This document shows, piece by piece, positions 9,363 through 21,225 of a DNA stretch of 29,279 nt. The notes under the pieces were generated by a model that was given only the letters and a program-made list of their open reading frames with translations, did no database searches and had not been told where the DNA came from. The DNA comes from Euprymna scolopes (Eukaryota > Mollusca > Cephalopoda > Sepiida > Sepiolidae). Location: the NCBI GenBank assembly GCA_024364805.1, contig CM044518.1:69724387-69753665 (forward strand), given 5' to 3'. A program made the translations under genes and the position numbers. Each line of letters begins with the position of its first letter. The first letter of the stretch is position 1.

Positions 9363-9874
9363 ATTTCATATGAATTTGCAAAGTGGTTTTCTGAAAAAGC
9401 TGTGACATTTCATATCCCGATAAAAGTCCTTAGATCTGATTCTACTACAATCATTAAGATAAACTTCATGTTTATGTTGGAAGCAACAAATACTCATCGA
9501 TTTGAAGAGTTTATAGTTTTCTATTTTGATAGAGTGGAAGGTTGGGCCGTTTGCCATTATCACAAGGGACGACTAACGGAATATCCTTCTCTTTGCGTCA
9601 CCATTTTTGTCCTTAAACACTACTTGATGGCCAAAGATTTAATCTCTTAGGATGGATGCCCATACCCGAAAAGGAATAAGCCACTTACACGTTTTAATAT
9701 CACCGTTGTCCATAATATTACATTTCACCCCAACCCAATCCGCGTATCTCACCATCAAAGTCACCTTGAGACACCACCAATCAGGAAAACTTAAATGAAC
9801 TAAGGCATTATTTTTCACTTGGCATGTTTCCCGCGCTTTCCTCGTCTACTTCTTCAAGTATCGGCCATCTTGTC
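9356..9874. other. Low-repeat sequence, no confident gene
   Basis: More balanced base composition than its surroundings and free of simple repeats. An 82-codon plus-strand frame at 9402-9650 (starting MTFHIPIKVLRSDSTT) is open, but I cannot match it to any family. It could be chance, an old repeat or a small exon. Confidence 0.35.
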
Positions 9875-10063
9875 TCATTCGTTAATCGAGATGGCATAAT
9901 CGAAAGTCAAAACCTTCTCTCGAGTGCACCTTAATAATGTGTCAGCAAGGTATATTTTCAGAGATCCGTCCGGTTCTGCTATTTTGAGCAACGTCGAGGA
10001 ATCCCGGTTGGTGACTCGATGGCAGCAAACACCAATTTTCTTCGATATCTTCATGTCCGCCAT
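9875..10063 (-). CDS. Small ORF of 62 codons, possible host exon or microprotein
   Basis: The frame opens with MADMKISKKIGVCC and ends DYAISINE. It contains EPDGSLKIYLADTLLR and is not built from simple repeats, unlike nearly every other open frame here. The start is fixed by a stop two codons upstream. Upstream on the same strand (about 10155-10190) there is a TGACGTAA box resembling a cAMP-response element and an AT-rich TATTTATA box, which is promoter-like but could be chance. GTGCAC and GTTTTG steps after AAG inside the frame could act as weak splice donors, making this a first exon. I recognise no family, signal peptide or membrane segment. It may equally be part of an old repeat. Confidence 0.3.
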   Translation of the reverse strand: MADMKISKKIGVCCHRVTNRDSSTLLKIAEPDGSLKIYLADTLLRCTREKVLTFDYAISINE

Positions 10064-10729
10064 TAATTAAATAGACAGACGACAACAACAGCAACAAAAA
10101 TAGTCATTACGTTGTCAGCATTCAAGGAACGATGTCGGAAGAGACGGATATAAATACATGATCACGTCTCCTTACGTCATTGCCTGCTTTCCTGCTCTTA
10201 AATAGCAATTTGTAAACAGTGTGAGACTCTGCCATAGAAATACGGAAATTCTTGGATTTTCTGAGATACAAAATTATAGTTTACGTGAGTGGTTCTATAA
10301 ATGTTTAACCCATCAAAACATTTACAAAATAATATTTTGGGTTCATCTATGAAAATACATTACAGTTGTTTCAAAATGGTGTTTATTTTAAGTCACAATA
10401 CAGCATATCTTTTTTCGAAACAAAACGAAACTACATAAGTGGATACATTGTAAAATATCTCGCTAAGATATTAAATTAATTCCACATCAACGTAACCATT
10501 TTTTACTCAAGGAGAAAGATGAAATTTTCAAACGTTTTGTAATTTAAAAACTCGCAAACCATTCAAATGTACGTTTTTATAGAAACGTTTTATTAATTAA
10601 AAAACTTTAAAAAATCTTTTTCAATATTATTTTCCTAAATATTTTTGTGTAATTAAATTGACCTTCTCACTCGAATTACGCTTTCTAAGTATATATCTAC
10701 ATATCTACACAGACTCTAACCTCCTTTTC
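10064..10729. other. No gene seen; AT-rich
   Basis: Includes the promoter-like patch mentioned for the small minus-strand ORF (about 10155-10190) and otherwise AT-rich sequence with no domain or repeat I can name. Confidence 0.4.
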
Positions 10730-10778
10730 TTTCTCTCTCTCTCTCTCTCTCTCTCTCGCTCTCTCTCTCACACACACA
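10730..10778. repeat. (CT)n followed by (CA)n microsatellite
   Basis: About 20 CT units with a CG interruption run into five CA units, a short distance upstream of the LINE fragment. Confidence 0.95.
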
Positions 10779-10814
10779 TCTATACAGGTCTTATACATTA
10801 TTTCCCTATAACCT

Positions 10815-12640
10815 TGTCAGTATCGGACAAAGTCAAACTCTTTGTCAAGAACTTTGCAGCTAATTCTACCCTATGCGATCAAGCCCCCCCCATTTCCTTC
10901 TGTATCTGAAAACACGTTATACGGCATACAAATATATGTGCGTGATGTTGCCAAGCTACTCAAAAACCTTGATTCCAGTTAAGTGATTAGCCCTGACGCC
11001 ATTCCAATTATAGTGCTGAAGAAGCTTCAACCAGAACTAGCTCCCATACTTACAAAGTTGTTTAAGCATTGTCTTCAGGAGAATTGCTTCCCACAACTCT
11101 AGATAAAAACTAATCAGTATGCTCCGTATTTAAAATAAAGTTGATCGGAAATCTTCCTCTCAGTACAATGCAATAAGTCTCCTGTGTGTCATGAGTAAAT
11201 TGCTAAAATCTGTGCTAAATAGAAAAGTAGCCAACCACCTTGGCAAAAAAACCCCTCCCCAGTTACATGCAATATGATTTCCCTTCTACTAGATCTACAA
11301 CAGATGTGCTAACAGTTATATCTCATAGGATTAGTGAATCTACCGACGGAGGCTTCCTTTCTAGGGCAATTGCTCTTGACATATCAAAGGCTTTTGATAG
11401 GGTATGGCATAAACAAGATTTCCAGCTATGGTATAGCTGGAATTGTCTTCTCAATTATTTAATCATTTCTATCTGATAGGTTTATAAGAGGAGTGGTTGA
11501 TGGGCAGAAATCAGAAGCTTACAGTATTAATGCTGGAGTCTCTCAGAGGTCCACCCTAAGCTCAACTCTCTTTCTGATCTACATGAATGATCTCTCAAAT
11601 CACATCCTAATATCATTCGTATATATTTATGTTGACGACACTACTATCTTGACAACACTTCAAAGTCCGTAAATGACCAATTTCTCTCTGATTCTCTCCT
11701 CTGATCTTGAGCACGTGGTACAATGGGGAAAGAAGTGGTTGGTTAATTTTAATGCATCTAAAACTAAGCTTCTATTATTACATCATCAACGCTGTGATCC
11801 CAGCCTGAAATCAATTGAAATGAATGGCTCTCGTCTTGGGGAGGTTACATGTTTTGACAATCTTCTGGGTCTGACGTTTACTCCTGATCTGAAAGGGAAC
11901 ACGTACATCAAATATGTTGCCGAGGTCGCTGAAAAAATGGTGGGATCATTCTACTACTCCAATAGATATCTTACTGCTGATGAAATTCTCTACCTGTATA
12001 AGAGCCAAGTACATTGAAGGATTAAGTACTGTTGTCACATCTGGGCAAGAACTGCTAGTAGCACCGGATCCTACCTTGACAGAGTTCAAAATAGACTTCG
12101 TAGCCTAGTGAAGGATGCTTTTTTCTCTTCCCTGAACTCTATTTTCCACAGAAGAGACATTGCGAGCCTGTATAGTTATTTTCATGACAAGTGCTAGTCT
12201 GAGCTCCAATCTACGGTCCTTCCTCGCCAAACTTTCACGAAAACCACTCGTCTAGCTGAAACCACTATCAGTACTTCACCCACTCATTATCCGTGCGTAG
12301 ATTCCATGAACAAAGCTTCTTTCTTAGAACAGCCCACCTGTTAACCTGCTTTCCAGATGACTACAATATGGCCGCCTTCAAGTCCAACGTAAACAAGTTC
12401 TTGATAAGCTGTTATCCTTAAGTAATCCAATTTACAAATTTACACTTCCAACGATTACTATGATATTGTCCTTTTGACCACTGTCCACTCTTTAACCCTT
12501 ATCCTCCTGGCCTTCATAAGTGGTGACTCGTTTGTAAAAAAACAATATATATTTGTGTCCTATTTCTTACTCATAGTACTCTATCTAAATGTATATTTGC
12601 ATATCCACTTTCCGTCTGTTACTCAGGTTACATAATACGC
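10815..12640 (+). mobile_element. CR1/L2/Jockey-type LINE, 3' two-thirds, broken
   Basis: A non-LTR reverse transcriptase element. SDKVKLFVKNFAANSTL (about 10822) matches the linker these elements carry before the RT domain. AIALDISKAFDRVWHK (11366-11413) is the RT palm block with the first catalytic Asp. YVDD at 11628-11639 is the catalytic box. SDLEHVVQWGKKWLVNFNASKTK follows as the usual post-palm region, and the protein ends DYNMAAFKSNVNKFLISCYP with a stop at 12419-12421. An apparent 3' UTR continues to about 12640. The coding sequence switches frame and is stopped many times, so it is dead. The N-terminal apurinic endonuclease is not visible. The clade (CR1/L2/Jockey superfamily) is from motif style, not a tree. 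Confidence 0.85.
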
Positions 12641-12648
12641 ACCGAGGT

Positions 12649-12807
12649 ATTTGACATTGAATCTATTTGACATTGAATCTATTTGACATTGAATCTGTTT
12701 GACATTGAATCTATTTGACATTGAATCTATTTGACATTGAATCTGTTTGACATTGAATCTATTTGACATTGAATCTGTTTGACATTGAATCTATTTGACA
12801 TTGAATC
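12649..12807 (+). repeat. 16-bp minisatellite, 10 units
   Basis: Ten copies of GACATTGAATCTATTT, with a variable base giving TATTT or TGTTT linkers in the order A A G A A G A G A. The pattern suggests the array grew by copying a block of three units. It lies just beyond the LINE's 3' UTR, so it may have begun as that element's tail. Confidence 0.97.
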
Positions 12808-13574
<767 letters not shown>

Positions 13575-13719
13575 CATTACTATTTCATACATATGTATTT
13601 CAGATTCTTTGATATAATCTTCGTAATTGTCAACTCTCCTACTGTTTGCGAGAGAGCTGAAAGGAAGATGAAACACGAATAAACCTACAGTAATGCAACT
13701 AATTCGAAATGTTCAGAAG

Positions 13720-14165
13720 AAAACAACGGAAGAGGTAAATATAGTTTACAAAAAAGACAGTATAATCAAGAAACATGAAGTACTAAAGCAAAATATATAA
13801 GCAAAGAAAAGAAAATACAAAGCGAAGTAGTACAAATAATATTTTTGTAAGCAGTGAAGCCACTTCTATAAAAGTGTAGGAGAAGGACATAAATATAGCA
13901 ATCAGACTATTCAAAAGCGAAGCACTTTTGGGGCAATATATGAGGAAGACGGCAAGACCATAATAGCAATGCCAAATGACAGAAAAATCTAAACAGACCT
14001 ATATGAAATAAAGAAAGAATATAAACAAAAATTAATGAAGAAGTCCTCAAAATGAATTTAAAAAAATGGCAAGCTGGAGAACCAATTAAGCTCGGTGGCA
14101 TACCTGAATTCTGTTTAAGAAATTCACGACACTATATGAAATATTTGCGCAACACCTCGTGTGAT
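13720..14165 (+). mobile_element. R2-like LINE fragment, region before the RT domain
   Basis: In several frames this reads like the segment just upstream of, and entering, the RT domain of the R2-like family seen at 17880-20345. It has Lys/Arg/Tyr-rich sequence with KYKQYYF and FYKSVGE, then IYEEDGK, then KKWQAGEP near 14058, the counterpart of the family's NWKAPGPD block. Frame changes and stops are frequent. It ends abruptly near 14165, where an A-rich stretch begins. The subfamily looks different from the 17.9-kb copy. This call relies on remembered family sequence and is moderate. Confidence 0.55.
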
Positions 14166-15345
14166 GCATCCGAAAAAGAAAAAAAAAACAACAAAAAAAA
14201 AAACGGACGTACAAGTGTGGCACTGTATCTCAGTGCTATGGCTTCTAACACACTCTTCAGCATGGCCGGGTGGTGATTTGGCCATAAGCGTAGAGATACA
14301 CAGAAGTGCAACCCCAGAATTCCCTTTCCTTGATCGGCCTCTTTTTCGTCCGGACAGCATGAGGTGAGCCCCCCTCCTCTCATCATTAGTTAGGTTAGTT
14401 AGTTTAATTTTGAAAATTATCAAGTGTAAATTGTTATTGTAATATATATTGTATACATTTTTGTAGAACAAATAGTTAATTGTATTTCTCAAATATTACG
14501 ATTATGTCGTGTTGTGTGTTTTTTTCGTGTCTGCCATAAATGTCTCCATTAAACCACGAAGCGATCCGGAGGACGAGGAAAAGGAAGACTCCACCCCGAA
14601 TGCCACCAAAGGCCAAGACGTTTCCTGGGAGAAGAAGGAGCCACACAGCCACATACAACATCTCAAGTATAATTTTCTTCTTGATACACAGGCCTTCATG
14701 ACTGGCCCATCTTCATATCTTCATGGGATCGTTTCTAAGACATTTAATGTGACACGTGACGCGGATCACACGCCAGTGACCGATTGATAGTGTTATAAAT
14801 GTTGCCTTTAGACGAAAGATTGACTCTTAAAGATAGTCCACGACGTAACCAAAAATAATAGCCATCGACATCTCGACACGTTTATGTTGATGTTTCCGTG
14901 TGCTTATCTGTGGATATCGTTTATTCCTCCGGGTAGCTGGTTGCGTTCCCAGAAAGTTTCTCAACTAAGTAACTCTTCCAGGGGAAGCGATAGTACCATA
15001 CAAGATTGGATTGAACGAGATAACCGCATTTGTTCAAAAGGATTCAAAGAAACTGCAAACCAAGAACCAGCTTAATAAGCACGTGGAAAAATGTTAAAAC
15101 ATAACCTAGCGAAGAGATCCAACATTTCCTTAATAACCATTAACTACTACATTATGAATAGAAAGGATTCTAAAGGAAATTGGAAAAACGGACGATTGAA
15201 CCATACAGAACACGACATTAACGAAAAACTGAAATATTAACAAAAAAACCTTAAGTGCTGAAATTAGCTCGCAGAACGAGATAACACAGACCAGTCTCAG
15301 GTAAATTGAAAAAGAAATGTATAAAATGATGAAAGATATTGCACT
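14166..15345. other. Unassigned, gene-poor sequence
   Basis: An A-rich tract (about 14175-14206) is followed by balanced-composition DNA. Open frames include 14132-14386 (minus, 84 codons), 14509-14787 (plus, 92 codons, acidic and rich in Glu, Lys, Asp and Ser) and 14884-15075 (plus, 63 codons). None resembles a family I know and the first overlaps competing frames. The 15080-15345 part may be a 5' extension of the element at 15350-15675. I see no RNA gene. Confidence 0.4.
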
Positions 15346-15349
15346 AATC

Positions 15350-15675
15350 CAAGAGAACTGAAACTACCAGAGCAGGTATATAACAAAACCTTGTAATACT
15401 TCTACTGGATGTTACGAAGAGTACTGAAATCCCAATGTGGTGTATTACCACTAAAATTCCAAGGAAAACTACTGGTAGTTGTTAGCGATAAGTTGATGTT
15501 AAAAAGCGGTTGCGATTATGCGAACTAATTTGCAACGATTAATTAAATAAACGAAAATTTTGGAAATCTTGAGGGATTTGTTTGCCTCTCAGTTTCCAGG
15601 GAATACCACCTGCTGTTGCTGGTGGGCGTACATTTGTAATAACTCGTGTTAAAACTCATTGAGAGTAAATCTACC
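15350..15675 (+). mobile_element. Short retroelement, copy 4, opposite orientation
   Basis: Plus-strand member of the family found three times at 6.2-7.2 kb. Shared blocks in order are TTCTACTGGATG with CGAAGAG, ATTACCACTAAAATTCCA, AAGCGGTTGCGATTATGCG, AATTTGCAA, GTTTCCAGGGAATACCACC and GTGTTAAAACTCA. It is the most diverged copy. The trinucleotide tail expected after GTTAAAACTCA is reduced to a few bases. Its presence 8 kb away in the other orientation shows the family is dispersed, not merely tandem. Confidence 0.65.
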
Positions 15676-15827
15676 TCATAAAAGTTAACACATGTATAGA
15701 ATTATAGCATTAATACTTCAATTTTATAAGCAAGGAAGGGGGTGCTTAATCATAAAAAATAACTGATAATTAAACGAAAGAGAAGGATAATCTCGTATAC
15801 AAATTAAATTTTAATTTGCTAAATTAG

Positions 15828-16130
15828 TTTTGCCCTCTTTTGCTTATCGATTAGTTATGCTTTTTTATCGTATAGTTTTATCCTCCATTTCTTATCGATT
15901 AGTTTGGCCTTTCTATCGATTAGTTTTGCTTTCTTTGATCGATTAGTTTTGTCTTTCATTTTTATATTTTATTCTTATCTTTTTCTTATTTATTAGTTTT
16001 TTTTTCCTGTTGATAAGTTTTGTTTTTATGGATTAATTTTCTTTTCTTTATTATCGATTAGTTTTGTTTTTTATCGGTCCATTTTCCCTTCTTTGTCTTC
16101 GTTTTTATATTGATTAGTTTCGTTTTAATG
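15828..16130 (+). repeat. Degenerate array of an ATCGATTAG core
   Basis: About eleven copies of a core close to TATCGATTAGTTTTGCTTT recur at irregular 16-45 bp spacing in T-rich DNA (for example near 15846, 15894, 15914, 15938, 16052 and 16111). Core copies are better preserved than the T-rich linkers. This is either an old decayed minisatellite or a cluster of ATCGAT-type binding sites; the sequence alone cannot decide. Confidence 0.75.
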
Positions 16131-16767
16131 ATTTCAAGTAATAAACATCAATTTAAGAAGACCAAGGCAGTCAGTAACAAATAAATCTCATACCATATAT
16201 GTTATTTAACGGTTTTACCTGTAACGCTATCGTTAGATGTGGAAGTGGTTTCGGTAACAACAGGTCAGCAATGTTCGATTCTTGATGGATGCATAGTACC
16301 ATTTTCACAGTGGACATTGCCAACCATCATGCGATGACTATTTTAAAATAAAAAAGTAAAAAATTCTAAAAAACAATTTAAATAACGAAGGAAAAACATT
16401 ACTAACAAAATCAGTATTATCATAATTTTATTAAAGAAAGAATTCACGCATATTTTATGACAATACTAACTGTCCCGGCCTGAAGTAACCAGGGAATATT
16501 CACCATTTCGTGCTTATGTCACATTTCCAGGAAACATTGAGCTGGCTTCCCTAATTTCTACACCTGAAACACTTGGAATCAAAATTTTAAATAAAATATT
16601 CTTTCAAACAGTAGACTCAAGCTTTTGAATTTATTTGTATTAATAGATAAATATCCTGGTTAATATATAAAATTGATTTATCTTTTAAATAAGAAACGAA
16701 TATAATTATAATAAATTAATTCGCCTGAGAAAAAATGCTTTCGGGACAAGAGAGACGAAGCGGAAAG
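16131..16767. other. No gene seen
   Basis: Mixed sequence with a possible B-box-like GTTCGATTC near 16275. No domain or named repeat. Confidence 0.35.

Positions 16768-16820
<53 letters not shown>
16768..16820. repeat. (ATA)n microsatellite
   Basis: About 17 trinucleotide units, adjoining a sequence with a tRNA-type B box on the minus strand. Confidence 0.95.
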
Positions 16821-16821
<1 letters not shown>

Positions 16822-16990
16822 GCCAGGCATTATCTCCTCCATATAATGGAAACTAGAAAGGTTTCCTGTCAAATATCTAAGCGTAAATGTAAACACTATC
16901 AGGAATTCGAACCCACACGACAACGTGTGTGAATACCCCCCACTCCCTGGATAGCTGTCCCCCCACTTTGTGCCAAATATCAGTATATTA
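16821..16990 (-). mobile_element. Possible tRNA-related SINE remnant
   Basis: On the minus strand GTGGGTTCGAATTCC near 16900-16914 is a good RNA polymerase III B box. It is preceded by a self-complementary ACACG/CGTGT arm that could be a decayed anticodon or variable arm. An ATT-type tail follows at the expected 3' side. No clear A box is seen, so this is tentative. Confidence 0.4.
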
Positions 16991-17879
16991 GACACCAGTC
17001 ATGACAAGAGTGTACATTTACCTCTCATGCTAATGGCTGCAAAATATCAAAACTTGTCCGTGATAGGATGGATAATTTGTTCTTAATAATAGAAGGCGAA
17101 GAGAACCTTAGCAAATGAACTTGTATTGTAAGTAAAAATGCGAGCCGTTATTTATTTCTTCTCTTTTTATTCTCTTTTGTTTGCGGTGATATAGACACAT
17201 TAGCCAAATTATTTATTTCAGGCAACTTAAATTAATCTGTTTTGTTTAAATGACAACATCAGATGAAACTCCCCAATAGAAATAGAGAAAGGGAGGGGAA
17301 GAAGAGGGGAAACATTGAAATAAAAAAAACAATCCACACTCGTTACTACCTGCGACAAAATTCAACGCTGTAAGGGAAACCTATCTTCAAATCCATTGTC
17401 ACAGCATACTTATTTCGACTTATACTAAGTAAAATACTTAGTTTTTTTTTGGTCTGTGTGTGTTCTATGTATTTTCATGTCCTTTATGTATGTGTGATAG
17501 TGCACGATACTTCCTATATACATGAAGGGTATACTCTATCCCTGCGCCAGAACCACAGGTGAAACAATTCTGGGCCTGGTGTTACCACAAACATCACAAT
17601 ATAAAAATATCTAATACAAATAACACATACTGTGGCACCCAGAAGAAAGATTTGTGTGTCATGATCGGCAGGTTCTCCCTCGGTGGCCAGCATGGTGGAC
17701 CCAAGCATCATCCTGCGAATGTTGGCCCACTTTCTAATTTCAGAAACACAAATAACACGGACGATGAACAGGTAAGTATAATCTCTAATTCCAGGGATCA
17801 ATATGATACAAAAAAACAAAAAACCAAAAAACAAAACAAAACAAGACAAAAAAAAACACACACACAGTCAAGAAAAATC
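16991..17879. other. No confident gene
   Basis: Frames on both strands at 17514-17861 overlap each other. The plus frame 17559-18134 runs without a stop into the LINE, but its first 100 codons resemble nothing and become Lys/Gln/Thr-rich across an AC/A-rich stretch at 17805-17870. I treat that part as unrelated flank. Confidence 0.45.
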
Positions 17880-20345
17880 CGAAATAAAAAATGGACAACG
17901 AGGGAAGATGGACTCGTAATGACATGTTATTATAGAAGCCATCCCAAATATAAATATGACTACCATATGCCAGAACAATTGATAGCGGACCAAGCAACAC
18001 TGATACTCAAGAGAAACTGGCTCTCAAAACTGAAACTAACGGAAATACAGCGAAAAATAAATAATGAAATCGAGCATGAAGCATCCCCCACTGGAATCAC
18101 ATGTGTAGAAACCCAACAAGTAGAAACAGCATAAGCGGTGGACCTACAAATATAAAACTCTACAAATGAGGAAATCGAGGACAATGGAACCGAGATAACA
18201 GAGGATTAAGCAGAAGAAATAGAAAACAATAATACAGTTTATGAACAAGGAAAAAACAAAGCTTCCATTATTAAGAAACGAAGAGCAGAAGTAATTAAAA
18301 ATAGAAACAGAGAAAGTTAACAAGCTCCTCCCACACATCACAACAGACACAATCACTTGAAGTTCAAAACAGGAAAACAGCCAGGGAATAATGAATCGAC
18401 AAAACCTGGATGGGAAATGAGGTTAGAAACCCAAATCCACAAACATAAAAAAGAAGCCAAAACGATAACAGGAAGAAAACGACGTGGATAAAATTGAAAA
18501 TTGAAAATGTGACCAGCAGGGAGAGACTAAACAAGAAACACGGAGATCTGAACCAAAACATAACAGCAAAGAGACGATACAGATACAAATCTAAACAGTG
18601 CAAGCAAAACTGGACATTTGAAAACAATGAAAACCAAAACAGAACGACTACACCCGACAGAAACAAAACTCTATAGGAGTAAGATATGGGAAAAATGGCA
18701 CAAAAGAAATGTCGAATGGCCGAAAGACATGAAAGAAGAGCCACAAACAAATCGAAGGAACAGTGAACGAAATCAGCAAGGAAACCCTAAAGAAAAGGAA
18801 AAATGGCAAATTGGAGAGCACCAGGACACGACAGGATACATGCATACTGGTTCAAAAAATTTACAACACTACACGAAAGACTAGCCCAAAACAAGGGAAG
18901 ATGTATACAGGAAACAAACACGCCAGATTGGATGATAAAAGACAAAACCACACTGATACAGAAGGACACAGAGAAAAGAGCCGCACCCAGAAATTATAGA
19001 TATATCACGTGCTTACCGACTATGTGGAAAATACTAACAGCACAACTGAGGGAACAAATCTACCACTCCCTGAATAATCGTAGCTCCTCGAGGAACAGAA
19101 AGGATGCTAGAAAGGATGCCAGAAAGGAAAGAGAGGAACACATGATCTGCTATACATAGACCAAAAGATCCTAAAGGAGGTAAAAAGAAGGAGAAAAAAT
19201 TTAGCCATAGCATGGATTAACTATAAAAAGGCGTACAACAGAATACCGCAAACATGGATAATAAAATGCTTAAAAATGTATAAAATACCAAGCAGGATCA
19301 TTGACGTGATAAAAAATGCAATGCGAACATGGAGACTGGAATTGACAGCTAATGGACAACACATAGCATAAATTAACATACAAAGAATCATCTTCCAGAG
19401 AGATTCACTATCACCATTGCTGTTCATCATAGTCATGATGTACCTGAACAACATAGTGAGAAAGTGCCAAGCTGGATACATGTTCTCTAATACAGAGACA
19501 AAAAAAGGAACCACCTAATGTACATGGACGACCTGAAACTTTTTACAAGGACCGAAAAGGAACTAGAGATACTAATAAACAGTACCAGGATCTTCAGCCA
19601 GGGTCTCCAAATGGAGTTTGGTATGGAAAAGTGCGCACTACTAGTTATAAAAAAGGGGAAACTTGAGACAACAGAAAGCATGGAAGTACTCAACCAAACG
19701 GAGATGAGGGGAACAAGTGCCTACAAATACTCGGGAGTTCTGGAAGCAGGCACCACAACAATGAAAGAGAGAATTGGAAAGGAACGCCTCAGGAGAACGA
19801 GAAAACTTATAGAAACTAAATTATATAGCAGAAACCTAATAAAAGGTATAAATACATGGGCAGTATCACTAATAAGATACTCAGGATCGTTCATAGGGTG
19901 GATCAAAGAAGAACTTAGACAGCTTAATAAGAAGGCTAGGAAACTTATGACCATTCACAATGCACTATACCCAAAAGACGGTGTTGACCGATTATGTGAA
20001 AAGGAAAGAAGGCGGAAGAGGACTAGTTTGTATAGAAAACTTTGTGCATGATACAAAAAAAAAAAAAAGAATGAGAAAAATACATAACGCAAAACACGGA
20101 AAGGATAATCATAGCAGCGAGAGACACTGAAAAAAATCGACAAAACAGAAAACAAAGAGGTAAAGGATAAGACGAGAAAAGAAAAATGGGAAGAGAAACA
20201 ACTACATGGAAGATTCATAAGGATGACAAAAAATAAAAACAAAAACACTTGTACATGGATGCGAAAAGGACACATAAGCCGAGAAACTGAATCCCAAATA
20301 AGCGCATCACAAGATAACTCGATAAGAACCAACCACATCAAAGCA
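17880..20345 (+). mobile_element. R2-like LINE with Myb-like N-terminus and reverse transcriptase
   Basis: The longest element in the window. It opens with a Myb-like DNA-binding region (KWTTREDGLVMTCYYRS, then ADQATLILKRNWLSKLKL), then a basic linker. The RT domain follows: NWRAPGHDRIHAYWFKKF (about 18806), RYITCLPTMWKILT (about 18990), WINYKKAYN (about 19213), RDSLSPLLF, and the catalytic box LMYMDDLKLF (19515-19544). After it come MEFGMEKCALL, NTWAVSLIRYSG and KKARKLMTIHNALYPKDG. These blocks match the restriction-endonuclease-type (R2/NeSL/Hero-like) LINEs. The frame shifts at several points, including beside an A-run just before MYMDD and after DRLCEKE. The C-terminal zinc knuckle and endonuclease are missing; similarity stops near 20345, where another copy's internal segment follows. 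Confidence 0.85.
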
Positions 20346-20349
20346 AGAG

Positions 20350-20626
20350 TGGAAGAAACTAAAAGCTGAAACAGAGAAGGTGAACAAACTCCTCCCATAC
20401 ATCCAAACAAATACCATTACAGACCTAAACAATTTAATTTATGCAGGCGCGAAAACAGTAAGTATGAAGTTTAAAGTATAAAACAAGACGGAAAAAGAAA
20501 ACAAAACCTGGATGGGAATTGAGGCTGAAAACCCAGATCAACAAACTTAAAAAAGAAGTGAAAGCGATAAACAAGACGGAAACAACTAGAAGAGGATGGA
20601 AAAGTAGAAATGTGACCAGTTATGGA
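20350..20626 (+). mobile_element. Second R2-like LINE piece, joined to the first
   Basis: This segment repeats, in the same orientation, the part of the family at about 18300-18515. Shared stretches include AACCTGGATGGGAA, AAAAAAGAAG, GAAAATGTGACCAG-like endings and ACTCCTCCCA. The two are clearly related but diverged, so this is a separate copy and not a recent local duplication. It begins where the first copy's RT downstream region stops and ends at the Ty3/gypsy fossil, so it forms the middle part of a three-element junction. Confidence 0.75.
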
Positions 20627-21184
20627 CCCTATGCTAGGCGACCTTGACTTTGCCATCGCATATCTTGACGACATTATTATAGCCAGCAAGAACATGTAGC
20701 AAGATAAAGACCATATCTACGAAATATTCAGAAGAATACAAGAGTTTGGTTTCAAAATTAAAGAAAGCAAATACGAATTCTTCTTACAAAAAAACATATA
20801 TTTGGGACATATAATAGATAAGAATGGCAGACGTCCAGATCCCGATAGAGCCGCTGCTATAAAGGTCATGCCGGCGCCCGAAAATACTACTCAACTGCAA
20901 AGTTTTTTAACTGTCGCTAATTATTATCAGAGCTTCATCCCCAAACTGCACGAACTGCGTGAACCACTAAATCAGTTTTTGACAAAAGATAAACGTTAGG
21001 AATGGACAACTGAGTGCCAGTTAGCGTTTGAGAAAATTAACGTCAAATCTCTTATTAACACTTTTTAACCACCCGGAAAAATTAATTTATTGACGAGCTA
21101 TTACGGTGTAGGCGCATGTGTGCTACATAAGATGACAAATGGTTCGAACAAAAAAACAAACAAACCCCAAAACAAACAAAACAA

Positions 21185-21225
<41 letters not shown>

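Noticed and set aside
9402-9650. 82-codon plus-strand frame as a gene
   Set aside because: No recognisable domain, no upstream signals and no sign of splicing. Left as an unassigned frame.
17559-17880. N-terminal 100 codons upstream of the LINE's Myb-like region as part of the LINE protein
   Set aside because: The sequence resembles nothing in the family and crosses an A/C-rich low-complexity stretch. The open frame is probably accidental read-in.
18364-18750. 128-codon minus-strand hydrophobic frame
   Set aside because: Antisense shadow of the R2-like LINE. The minus frames at 19221-19514 and 19955-20410 are of the same kind.
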